From Epiperipatus broadwayi (lineage: Eukaryota > Onychophora > Udeonychophora > Euonychophora > Peripatidae): DNA of 64,000 nt. This document shows, in pieces, positions 1 through 10,924 of the stretch. Numbering within the stretch: the stretch's first letter is position 1; each line of letters opens with the position of its first letter. The stretch covers positions 372,001 through 436,000 of the forward strand of contig JAQFVV010006342.1 in NCBI GenBank assembly GCA_028023455.1, in the 5' to 3' direction. The translations under genes were made by a program, and so were the position numbers. The notes below the pieces were generated by a model. That model did no database searches. It worked only from the letters and a program-made list of their open reading frames with translations, and was not told where the DNA came from.

Positions 1-468
1 AATATTACCATATTTTGAAAGCTTGAATAAAATCAATAAATGATAGATATTTTACTGGTAATCATTTTATGGTTTTTTAAAAAATGCAAAAATGCAGTTG
101 TTTTTAAATGAGATATAATGTGTACAGAAAAAAACAATCATGAAAATAATTTTAAATGATCCATTTTTAGAACTAAATATCTGGAATTTTGAAAAATAAT
201 ATTGATAAATCAAATGGGTTATTGTTTAGAAACTCATAATAAGTTTGAGCTCTGGTAATAGCAGAGCTGAGTCATGATCTATAGGTCTTGAATTCCATAA
301 TCTACTATTGCATGAGACAATAAAAACCTGAAATATATGTTTACATATACATGTTATCACATGTGTTTACACACACACACATGCAATACAGACATATATA
401 TATGAACCATGAATAAACAGTCTTTAAATACTCAATTGTCAGACAAAAGGTTTTCTAATTCATTTTAA
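1..468. other. AT-rich DNA without recognised gene
   Basis: No coding or RNA signal seen. It contains a short CA run near 369-380. No open frame of useful length is present. Confidence 0.6.
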
Positions 469-470
469 TA

Positions 471-593
471 GTTGTGACTTATGCCCAATGTGGCCACTAG
501 GTGATGCTGCAGTATCATCAACAATCCCCAAGAAGCATGCATGTGATAATTTTCTATCTGAAAATCAAGGCCACATTGGGTGTAAGTCACAAC
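471..593. mobile_element. 123-bp MITE-like element with 25-bp TIRs and TA target duplication
   Basis: The ends are inverted repeats starting GTTGTGACTTA; 471-495 pairs with 569-593 at about 23 of 25 positions. Both ends are flanked by TA (469-470 and 594-595), the target duplication typical of Tc1/mariner-superfamily elements. There is no coding capacity, so it would be a non-autonomous copy. The interior holds a smaller imperfect palindrome around a CTGCAG core near 508-523. The superfamily assignment rests only on TA plus TIR. Confidence 0.7.
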
Positions 594-595
594 TA

Positions 596-1478
596 CCAAT
601 ATTTTTTTTTAAAAAATAAGGGAAAAAAGTATTCTTCATAATAACTAATAGTTGTAAAGAGTAAGCTTGTTATTTTATAACTAAACAATCATTTAGTTTT
701 AAATTAACTTTATTACGTTTACTGCATACACTGGAGATTATTTACAAGTCTAATTGAAACAAAAGAGATTTCAAGTAGAAAAGCAATAAGATAGATTTTC
801 ACACAACTGAGCTATAATCAGTATATATCTAATGCATATTAATTAGTATATTTAATAGACAAGTCATTGGGTTGTTGTTAATGAGATCAGATTCCATGTA
901 GTGCAAAAATTACAGCTGGTGAAAGGATTTAATCTCTGGTATTAAGGTTATTTTTTTTTTTTTAGAAAGAGTGATTTAGTATTGTGAGATGTGGGATAAC
1001 CAGAGTATAAAAAATGAATGTAGTTACTCTTATATTGAAAAAAGGATCACATTGTATATTTTTTTATAAAGTTGCTGATTATTAGTGAGTTTGAATAAGT
1101 CATGTTAGTTTATTGAATAATAATTGAACCTCTAAGTGGGTTGGCTATAGACCTTCTAACTGAAGAAAAATCCTAAGTATGATTGTGATTTGAAGTAATG
1201 TTCAATTTCAAGCAGACTGCATTCGAACCTATAGTCATTGGCACAATAGATTAAAACACTAACGATTTTTCCCAAAGATTTTATATAAACTAAAAACTTT
1301 TTTTTTGTAAATAAAAAATTATTTTCTATTAGAATAAATTATTAAAACAAAATAGGTTAGTTATCGTATTGATTTTAGATACTGTAATAGAATTAAATAA
1401 GTGTAAAACTAATAAAATAAAAGTTATGTGTTGTTATATATATATATATATATATATATATAACAACACATAACAATT

Positions 1479-1521
<43 letters not shown>

Positions 1522-2300
1522 ATTGTTATCAACAAATGGATATCAATCGCCTGAGAGAGAGAAAAAACATTTAGTAAAAAGGTTCAGATTCCTAAATTTG
1601 AAAAATTTAATAAAACTATTCTTTTGAGTTTGAGTCAACCTATTCAAAATACAGATAATTTTAAAATGCGATAATTATTTTATGTGCTATTGAATGCATG
1701 AAAAACGATTACTTTAGTTCGGAATGTTATAAGTAAACTGATTACAATCGGAGTTGAATAATTATTACTTTAATAAATATTTATAAACTATTAAAATTAA
1801 ACTTTTACTTTTTACTTTTCCCTTATTGACATTTTTCATTTTTAAGCTTTAGTCTAATTTATTTTTTTGTATATCTACTTGATTTTATGTAATGACTATA
1901 ATCAGAAAACATCTGCAAAATACTCTGTATTTTCATTTGCATGAAATTTGTTGACACATAAATTGATACTACACATATATAAATATATGTAAATTGGTGG
2001 ATAATGGTAAAACAGTCTATTACAGGCTTTTCCAAATAGACTTCCAGAAAAAGAACATTAATCTCCGAATTTCTAGATAGTAAAAGGGTTTAAAGTTGTT
2101 GTTTTTTCTGTTTTACCCTTTATCTAAGGATACAGAATTCACTTCCAACAATTTGATGAATAGAAAGACTGACTGTAGACAGTCCATTTAAAAGACAGAT
2201 TTTAATCTTGGTTGTGGTGTGAAAAAAATTGCAAATCTTGCCAGCTTGATTCAAAATCAAGTCATGATTATGGGAATTGATACATTGGTCAATGCATCAT
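596..2300. other. AT-rich DNA without recognised gene
   Basis: Long A and T runs only, apart from the paired TA-microsatellite palindromes at about 1424-1530. No exon-like or repeat-family match seen. Confidence 0.6.
1424..1530. repeat. Two adjacent palindromic TA microsatellites
   Basis: GTTATGTGTTGTTA, a TA run, then TAACAACACATAAC forms one near-perfect palindrome. Immediately after, AATTACAATAAT, an AT run and ATGTAATTGTTAT form a second. Each microsatellite is therefore the loop of an inverted repeat. Origin unknown. Confidence 0.75.
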
Positions 2301-2304
2301 ATAA

Positions 2305-2601
2305 TCAAGCAACTAAAACTTTTAAAAATATGTGTATAAAAATCTGCATAATTTCAAATATTCGTAAGTCTACCTGCACAGTTTGGAAAATTGCTAAAGC
2401 ATCTGACTTGGGGTTGGGAGGTCCAGATTGATTCTGGTGCTCGCAGGTCTGGCACTTGAACTTCTTATGAACTCCTGAGCAATAATCCAATACACCTTTT
2501 GTCCATACATCTGTCTTGCATATGAAGTCAGCAGTTCTAAATGCAGAATTGGGTTTCCATTTTTTGCGATTTCTTTTACATGCTATTTTTTTAAATAGCA
2601 C
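2305..2601 (-). pseudogene. Possible C-terminal tail of a LINE protein (fragment)
   Basis: The minus-strand frame reads basic KRNRKKWKPN, then a Cys-containing stretch (FICKT) and YCSGVHKKFKCQTC. This resembles the basic stretch plus single zinc finger that ends many animal LINE ORF2 proteins, followed by 3' UTR read-through. A related but more decayed copy lies at 33480-33640 (CTTGAACTTCT and GAGCAATAA shared). The expected spacing of the finger is not intact, so this is a weak assignment; it may equally be an anonymous dispersed repeat. Confidence 0.35.
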
Positions 2602-3632
2602 AAGATCTCAGTGTGATATAAATTATATAAAGTAACTGTGCTTTTCAATAGTAAACTCTGTTTATTCTGTTTGAATACTGCCACCTATTGTAAATTTGGA
2701 TAATCAATAAAGGCTACATGATAGTGCTTTTTAAAGATGTACTTGTGCTATCCTATCTATCTCCTTACATTAATTTCTGGATATGGCTCTTATAAGTAAA
2801 AAGCTTGAATTCACATTAGTGCACTGGATATCCTTAAAATAATACTGGATGTGGATTTAATAAGCACTATCTTCTAGTATATATTAATTACTCAAGCTTA
2901 TAATAGATGGCAGCAATGTGATAGAAGAAACAAAGTTTGCTCCTGCAAAGCATTGTGTTAGTTGGGATCATGTGATATTTTTGATTAATAATATTATGCA
3001 AGCAATTGAACCCAACTGTCTGTGTTTGCATATAAGAGAAATAAAACCTAAACATTGAGCAGCATAAACCTTAAATATACATTACATTGATTTATAACTA
3101 TGAAAAATGTTATGGTTCAGTAAACAATAAATGACTGAAAAAATTGTTACACAGCATATAAAGATTTATTTGCAACTACAGCAAACTAAGATACAGCATC
3201 ACTTGTCTTTGCATTAGAATAAATTAAATTAGATTTAAAATATTAATTATTTAATTAAACTTAATTGAGCGCTGAAAAGAATTTATTATTTTTCGTAATA
3301 ATGGTAGCATAATTATTTTTTTAATTATAATTAATAAAAATAGAGTTATTGCTCTGCTGTGATTTTAAAGGCAAAAAAAAATATTCTCAAACATTATATA
3401 TAATTCATTTTTTTCTGAAAAGCAAGAATTAGAAATTAGTTGTTCCAAGTAGAGAAAATTGACTGTGAAACAATAAATAATTCAATTTCATAACCTGGCT
3501 TCTTTAAAAATGCAGCACTTATTTGCTGAAGTAAAAATATATTTAGTAATACAAAATTTGGAGAAAAAAATCATTTTTCAAAGAAGTAGATAATATATAA
3601 AATTCTACAGTACATGCTTTTTCATACTTGCA
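2602..3632. other. AT-rich DNA without recognised gene
   Basis: Nothing supportable in either strand. Confidence 0.55.
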
Positions 3633-3982
3633 CTCCAATATGTAATATATAAGGAGTTTGAACCCAAACTTTCACATGACTTCAACTATCCATGCTATCT
3701 CATAATGCTGATACACTTGATCACACACATGTCAAAAAGACAAATAATCACCAATAAACGTATTTCATGCTAAACCAGCACTTATCAGTTGGTCCAGATT
3801 ATCATCTCCACACATATATACAATCAATGCTCAGCTTATATTATGATAGCCAATCTTCATATTTTTAGGCTTCAATCCACTCCACCCCACAACTCTTCAG
3901 CCATCCATTTCATTGAAAATCTGATGATGGAATGCTCAACTTCCACATTAGTGCCAACCTTCTCATCCTACCCATGTTGACC
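3633..3982 (+). repeat. Dispersed repeat family R, near full-length copy
   Basis: One of several copies in the window of a roughly 350-410 bp repeat. Landmarks in order are a TATGTAATATATA start, AACYCAGACTTTCACA, TTGATCACACACATGT, AATAATCACCAATA, TTCATGCTAAACCAGCACT, TCATCTCCACACATATATAC and CTGATGATGGAATGCTCAA, ending near CCCATGTTGACC. Other copies are at 9125-9250 plus 10652-10910, 22330-22750, 28925-29115, 35060-35565 and 36135-36530. On the minus strand the end with GAGTTCGAATCCC (best seen at 22693-22705) resembles a Pol III B box, so R may be a tRNA-derived SINE transcribed on the minus strand. Confidence 0.8.
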
Positions 3983-5418
3983 ATAAGAATTAGATCATTT
4001 TTATCCATTCTAAAAATAATCCTGACACAATTTAATCTGTTAATAATTTTCAACTTTTCAAAAATAGCTTTAAAGATTTAAATATAGATGCTTTTTCCCA
4101 ATTCTTTGTAATTTTATCCAAACTGAATGGCATTACTAATGCTGTTGAATTAAGTATTCATTTTATAGGTGGAAATAGAACTTGTTGATTACACTGACAT
4201 AAATTCAGTCATTTTACCATTATAGTGAACCACCCAGATAAAAATAGTATTGTTTTGATTATGCTTTCTAGAATCTGTTTTACACTCTGCCAACTGTACA
4301 AAATTACTCAGGTAAACATATTACTGGTTAATTAGTCTGACATTCTTCCATTATATTTAATCACACCTACAGAAGTAGTACTGGTTGATTATATGACTCA
4401 AGAATCCGTCATTCTAAGACTGTGTTAAACCACATAGGTGAAAATAATCCTGGTTGATTCTATAATTAACAAAGAACTTTCAATAATTATATCATTATTA
4501 ACAAGGATAAAAAAATAAGATAGATTTGTTATGGATTTTCTCTTTTCAAATTAGTTTTTTATTATAGATACCATACTATTAAATCAGTTCTCAATAATTT
4601 GTCAACCTCTTGCCTTTTTTATAAAACTTTATATTAGCATATAAACTACAAATTCCTTAAACAATACATTGAAAAAAATAACAAACATAAGACAATGCAT
4701 TTGTGGTAAACCTATATCAATAAACACTATTTCATTTATATGTTATCTAAAGAAACATGCCTTCATGTTAAAAAAAACCCCATTAAAATTCATAAATTTA
4801 ATAATTTTTTCTATATACGTTTGTTAGTAGCATTTTTTCATCTTACGTTGAAAATATATATTTTTATTTTATTACTATTTTCAAGTTTGAAGTACAGACT
4901 TTCACATGAAATTTTTTCTAAGCTTATGGCTAAATGTTTTATGAAATTTAAGAACATTCATGAAGACAATATGAGTTGAAAACATTAAAACAACTAAATA
5001 GGCAAAATATGCTGAAAATGAGGTTGCAATTATGTCTCAATACAAAAAAAAAGTTATTAAAGAAAAAGTATCTTGCAGAGCATATTTAATTGCAATGAAA
5101 ATAAGAATTTCACTATTCATTTTATATATATATAAACCACACACAAACTTCTTTATTAATCTTAATTTATTATAATATGAATTATTATAATGTACAAATA
5201 ATATACTCCAACATTTCAACTACATTATTTTATAGTCTTTATCAAGGATCAAATAAAAAATACATAAAAAACAATAAATACAAATATTCTAAAATACATA
5301 TAAGGAAAATACAAATAGCTAATGGGTTATTTTTAAAATGGAAGACTGCATTTGTTTGTTATTTTTTAATTATTTACTATTCATTTTATTAGTAAAAAAT
5401 CAGTCATATATCACATGA

Positions 5419-5455
<37 letters not shown>

Positions 5456-5605
5456 CTATTAGCAGGCTCTTTATATATTCATTTTATTTTAAAAAATAAA
5501 GATAGGGCACAAGTTTTTTTATTATTTTCATGTTTTAAGTAAATGAGAATGATAAGCACACACACAATAAATATATATGACAATGTGCTGTCTTAATTTA
5601 TTATT
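3983..5605. other. AT-rich DNA; TA microsatellite at about 5420-5452
   Basis: Several short frames occur but all are AT-biased chance frames with no recognisable product. A TA run is the only structured feature. Confidence 0.55.
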
Positions 5606-5611
5606 AATAAT

Positions 5612-5908
5612 AGTGATAAAAAATTCTATATTAAATATTTTTATTGACCATGTACTAAAGAGAAAAAAATAATTCTTTCTTTAGCCACAATAGGGATTTT
5701 TAGATTTAATTTGAAATAAAACATGGGGGTCCAGAAATTAAATCAATCCTTTTATAAAAAAAGGGCTTGACTTAATTAATTTCTGGACCCCCTATGCTTC
5801 TATTTAAAGTTAAATCTAAAAACCTCAATTGTAGTTAAAGTAATCATTATCTTTTTTTGTTTTAGTGGACAATCAATAAAAATATTTAATATAAAAAATT
5901 TTTTATCT
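5612..5908. repeat. About 300-bp palindromic (foldback/MITE-like) element
   Basis: Left arm 5612-5740 is the inverted complement of 5775-5908. Paired landmarks are GGGGGTCCAGAAATTAA with TTAATTTCTGGACCCCC, TTTTTAGATTTAA with TTAAATCTAAAAA, and AAATATTTTTATTGA with TCAATAAAAATATTT. The loop is about 35 bp and AT-rich. No clear target duplication was identified and there is no ORF. Confidence 0.75.
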
Positions 5909-8900
5909 CTATAATTTTAAAGTTTTTAATATTGACACAGTAAATGAAAATATAAAACTATATTATTTTAAATTAACTGGACACTTATAGTTGATATATA
6001 CATATCACTAGATATTTCTGCTATAAGTTAAAATGTATACCACTTATGTATATGTCACATTTAGTATGTGTACATAATAATATATGTGTATATAAGTGAT
6101 TAAAAATATGAAATATTTTTTAAGTGAAAAGTGTTTAATGTTTTTACTTTGACTGGAAATTTAAAAAAATAATGTATCCTATCACTTTCATAGACATTTT
6201 AAACAAATATATAAAATTTTAACATGTTATACTGAATTTCAACATAGTAAATATCAATTTTAATATATTAAAAAATGTTATTAAATTGAAAGAAAAATTT
6301 TTATATTACTTTCTGGTGAGTTAATAAATAAGCAGACAAACAGACAAACAGATTTTTCAACTTCAATAAAAGCATTTAAAAACTGTATTTTTATTTGGTT
6401 TCTATATATCCATTTGTTACACAAAAAGTATGTATGCTATAATGAAAAGTACTATATACTTGACGTTTAATAAACAATACATATTTTATTGTATTCATAG
6501 ATTATCAATAAAATGAACAATTATATGTATTTTACAATGTATGCAAGTGAAGTCTTGGAATTGAATACAGTGGATTTCACAAATCCTTTTTCTTTAATTT
6601 CATATGATCTACATACTTAATAAATAAATTTGAACACATTACATAATTTCTATTAATTCATAATAATTAACATGTAGTAAATTTAAAGATTTCATGAATG
6701 TTAATGTACATAAGAAAGTAATGGATTTAAAAGAGAACAGAGTAACATCTTCACTCTCTCAAACCTAGATTCTTCAGATTAGTCTATATAAATTAGGATT
6801 TAGGTTACAGATAAGATGGCCACTTTTATCTTTATAAAGTCTCTATCTTGTATTTGAGTTTAAGAGTTTCCACCATACTCAACATAGCATTGTTTGGCTA
6901 TTATAAAATCAATAAGGTGCATATATTAAAACAGTGAAATCCTTTCTCTTTAACTCCATACAGTATAGTGAATAAATTATATTGTATCAGTCATGCATTT
7001 TATGGTAAACTTAAAGTAAAGCAAAATTCACCTATATACTCTGAAAATTAATAAAGTTAACTGACATGAACAATGTTTACATTTTATCTTTTAATTTCCT
7101 AGAAAAAAGGTTTCTATTATCTACTACTTGTAGCAAATAATATTTTTTAAGACAACAATATACAAAGAGCTATTGGAGAGGGGGAATTTATTTTTAAAAT
7201 AATTGACATGAAGTTTGCAACATATTAATAAAACTTTAAAACAATTTTTGATAAGGGGGGGGGGAGGCAGTGGAACTAATTAAAAATTTTCTATTTACTG
7301 GTTGATCTTTAAAAATTTATGTACAGAATATATGTTTACACAGTATATTTAATATGTTTCTGTACAATAAAATATATAATTATTGTTACATCAATATTTA
7401 AACTTACTGCAGCGCATGGATACTTTAAAGATAAAAAGTATTAAGATGAGAATAAGGATATTGTTGAATTATTCTTATTCTGTCAAATTGCTAACTTGGG
7501 AAGTTTTGGGAATCAAAAGGTAGGTTATCGGTATTATAACTTATCACATCTATCTTAATAGAGTACCTGTAATAACAGATCAATTTAAAATAATTTTTGT
7601 ATACAAAAATAATAAATTTCTGAAGTTTGTATCTATTATTTCAGTATTCAATAAGTAGTGTACAGTAAAAGTTTAATATAAAAAAAGTTGAAATATGTTA
7701 CATATAAAACTTTTGATTTTGTTCCTGGAAAATGTCTTCCAAAGATTAGACTAGTTAAATTACGAAAGGAAGTCTTATAATAATATCAATTTATATTATT
7801 TTTTCAAAAGTCACACATAGAAAAAGATAAATGCACTGCTGAAGTATTTTAAAATGCTGTTGTGAAAGTAAATAAACAAAAATTTGATTTACCTACAAAT
7901 CCTAAACTAACTAAATCTGTTTTATTTATTCAGATATTTTTATATGTAGCAGTTTTTGTTTATTAACCTACAAGAACTGGAAAAATATTAACACTTATAA
8001 TAATTTACTAATATAATGGCATTAGTTGTTTATATTTCTTCTATACAGAATTTAATAAGTATGATAAGTGCACTTTTAAACAACCATAGAAAAGTTTGTT
8101 ATTTCTATAAATTAATTATGGCTTAGCACTTTCAAGAACTTATGGTATTCTCATATATAGAAAACTATTTTTATTTTATGTCCAATGAATGTATTGAACA
8201 TTTGAGCAGTATTTAAAAAAATATTAAGCCTTTTTCCATGGAAAAATCTTATTTAAATAATGCTTGAGAAATTATTGACTAATTACTTATTAAAAATAGT
8301 CACTAACATTTAAATCATATTATTGGAAAACCCATGGAAGATGTACAAGCATCCATGTTTTTCTGAAACTGATATTTCATTGTGAGATATGCCATTGAAG
8401 ACCATAGGAGATGCCTAGACATTCCTTATTTTCCTTAAATTAATCTTCAATTGTTTAATTTGAGTAAACTAGAGTATTATCACTTTAAAATTCAAGTATT
8501 ATGCAGAAACAATGTTTACACCATAGTCTGAATTTTATGGTCCAAAATATTTAATTAGATTATACATGTGATTTTTTCATACAGTGTAATGATCCAGAAG
8601 CTTCTCATAAAAAAGTGACAAAGTATCATTCACCAGATTTGACAGTTTAGGGTGGCAAAAAATTGAACATTGTTTTATACTTTAATTAAAAAAAGCTGAC
8701 ACCCATTTTTTGATCAATATTAGATGGTTAACAGAATTGCATATGGCTACAAAATATAAGTAACCTTAATTTTTTTAAGTTAATTTGTATTAAATAAAAA
8801 TCTAGATATCCACTATTTTAAGTCTCTCACAAGTCACACTATGACCTGCTAATTATATTCCTTCATCATATATTTTGACAACCATAGTTGGGATCCCCAT

Positions 8901-9120
8901 GCCTATCATGGAATTGGAAGGAATCTCGAAAATGTTGTCTAAAAATGGCCTATTTTATACAATCTGACTAGATTGTCATGACTGGTAAATTAATAATTAA
9001 AGCAATAGAAATAATAATATTATCAGTAATTCTGGAGAAGCAGAAGACAATAGTAGTACTAAAAGTAGTTATTATAAATATATATTTTTTAAAAATATAG
9101 GGGCACAGAATGTAAAAATT
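5909..9120. other. Long AT-rich stretch without recognised gene
   Basis: Only homopolymer tracts stand out, notably a G run at about 7255-7264. No repeat family from elsewhere in the window was recognised here. Confidence 0.5.
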
Positions 9121-9124
9121 TTAC

Positions 9125-9250
9125 TTTATAAATAGAGATATTTGAACTCAGAATTTTTCAGTGTAGTCATACTCCACTCTGTCTCAAGTAATTGATGCAC
9201 ATATCTACACACATGTGAAAAAGATATATGATCCCCAATATATATATATG
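9125..9250 (+). repeat. R repeat, first part, interrupted by PLE palindrome
   Basis: TTTGAACTCAGA, CACACATGTGAAAAAGA and GATCCCCAATATATATAT match the first half of family R up to the CACCAATATA landmark. The sequence then passes into TG repeats and the PLE palindrome. The second half of R resumes at 10652, so this is one R copy split by an insertion. Confidence 0.65.
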
Positions 9251-9416
9251 TGTGTGTAATAATATTATGATTCGATGACTGTATTTTTAAAGCAATATAC
9301 ATAATTATATAACTGAATATTTGTAAATACAGTAACTAAATAATTAAAAAAATTTATCCACTTAGGAGCGCTTTCGATTATCCCAGTAATCTGTGTCAAC
9401 TAAAGCTTTGAAATGC

Positions 9417-9899
9417 TAACTTTCCCACAATTCCATGACCTTAATGTTTGCTGCTTGCCTGTTAATTAAGTCATGTTTATATTGTGTATATTAGCACAGC
9501 CTCCTTTATTTTTCTTTTATTGTTATTTTTTTCAATTTGCAATATTTTTACACTGTTAAAATTGAAGTCAAAACCATAAATACATGATTTATTATAGTCA
9601 TAAAAAACAGATGCTGAAATATTATTATCTACTATGCAATTTTGTTTCGATTTCTGAACACGTTTTAATAATAGCAAGTGTTCTTTAGTTCTTTTTTCTA
9701 ACCTACATCTAGATTCACCTATATATTTACTGCCACACCTACCTATCCATTTATAAATGACACAATTTTTATTTATAAATGAGGTTTTATCTTTGGAGTT
9801 ATTTATTAATTTATTTAATGTAGGAGGTGTGTAAAATGCAATATCATATATATCTTTATAAATTTTCCTTATAAACTTTACTTGATAATTTGAAATATA
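9417..9899 (-). pseudogene. PLE GIY-YIG endonuclease domain, left-arm copy
   Basis: Read on the minus strand, the frame gives a lead-in (IPYISNY-like), a T-P-P-T stretch, then CVIYKWIGRCGSKYIGES and a later H-containing segment (KEHLLLLKRVQKS) and KILQIEKNNNKRKIKEA. This is the order found in GIY-YIG endonuclease tails of Penelope-like retroelements: a Y-to-Y/IG core, a conserved R, an E in KEH, and an E near the end. The frame is open from about 9899 down to 9477. A small insertion near 9480-9490, relative to the other arm, breaks the last 20 or so residues. The reverse transcriptase part is absent. Confidence 0.8.
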
Positions 9900-9902
9900 A
9901 TC

Positions 9903-10486
9903 ACATATAGAATGTTATTAGAGATTTTAATACAAAATATAAAAATAAAATTTTTAATAATAATATTGATTCTCCTGCTAATAAAAAAATATGGATATCA
10001 ATCCCATATATTTCAAATTATCAAGTAAAGTTTATAAGGAAAATTTATAAAGATATATGTGATATTGCATTTTACACACCTCCTACATTAAATAAATTAA
10101 TAAATAACTCCAAAGATAAAACCTCATTTATAAATAAAAATTGTGTCATTTATAAATGGATAGGTAGGTGTGGCAGTAAATTATATAGGTGAATCTAGAT
10201 GTATGTTGGAAAAAAGTACTAAAGGACACTTGTTATTATTAAAACGTGTTCAGAAATAGAAACAAAATTGCATAGTAGATAATAATATTTTAGCATCTGT
10301 TTTTTATGACCATAATCATGTATTTATGGTTTTGACTTCAATTTTAACAGTGTAAAAATATTGCAAATTAAAAAAAATAACAATAAAAGAAAAATAAAGG
10401 AAGCTATGCTAATATACAAATATAAACATGACTTAATTAACAGGCAAGCAGCAAACGTTAAGATCATGGAATTGTGGGAAAGTTAG
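9903..10486 (+). pseudogene. PLE GIY-YIG endonuclease domain, right-arm copy
   Basis: Same coding region as the left arm, on the plus strand and starting further upstream: about 9930-10006 adds SPANKKIWISIPY before the shared part. It carries an extra T near 10183 that shifts the frame just after GRCGSK, and a TAG near 10256 where the other arm has TCG. The C-terminal end (HDLINRQAAN ... ELWES, stop at 10484-10486) is readable here, unlike in the left arm. The copies therefore have different lesions and neither is intact. Confidence 0.78.
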
Positions 10487-10601
10487 CATTTCAAAGCTTT
10501 AGTTGACACAGATTACTGGGATAATCGAAAGAGCTCCTAAGTGGTAAATTTTTTTAATTATTTAGTAGTTACTGTATTTACAAATATTCAGTTATATAAT
10601 T

Positions 10602-10602
<1 letters not shown>

Positions 10603-10652
<50 letters not shown>
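10603..10652. repeat. CA then TA microsatellite
   Basis: A CA run followed by a TA run immediately at the right border of the PLE palindrome. The left border has the mirror-image TG run at about 9250-9258. Confidence 0.9.
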
Positions 10653-10910
10653 ATGCAGAACCAGCAATCATCAAATGGAACAGATCATAATCCCCCATGC
10701 ATATATACAATCAGTGCTTGGTTTATATTAATAGGAATTTCTCAAGCTTTAATGGACAGGTTTCAATCTTCTCACCCTTCCAACTATTCAACCATCCATT
10801 TCATTGAAAAACTGATGATGGAATGCTCAAATCCTTTGTTGGATTTGATATTATGCTCATATCCATGTAGACATTATGTCAATCTAACCCCTCATATTAT
10901 CAGACCTTAC
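10652..10910 (+). repeat. R repeat, second part
   Basis: Begins GCAGAACCAGCAATCATCA and continues with GCATATATACAATCAGTG, TTAATGGACAGG, CATCCATTTCATTGAAAA and CTGATGATGGAATGCTCAA, all second-half landmarks of R. It is the continuation of the fragment at 9125-9250. Confidence 0.75.
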
Positions 10911-10924
10911 ATATAGGAGAGGGA

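Larger units (their letters stand above)
9302..10602. mobile_element. Palindromic pair of Penelope-like element 3' fragments
   Basis: 9302-9899 is the inverted complement of 10007-10602 (arms about 597 bp, loop about 107 bp). Both arms code for the C-terminal part of a PLE protein on outward-facing strands, so the copies are head to head and truncated at their 5' sides. The loop continues the coding frame of the plus-strand copy, so that copy is the longer one. The palindrome is bordered by TG repeats at the left and CA repeats at the right, and lies inside an R repeat. Confidence 0.85.

Noticed and set aside
3910-3930. CTGATGA in family R as a hammerhead core
   Set aside because: No suitably placed stem II followed by GAAA; the match is only the seven-base box.
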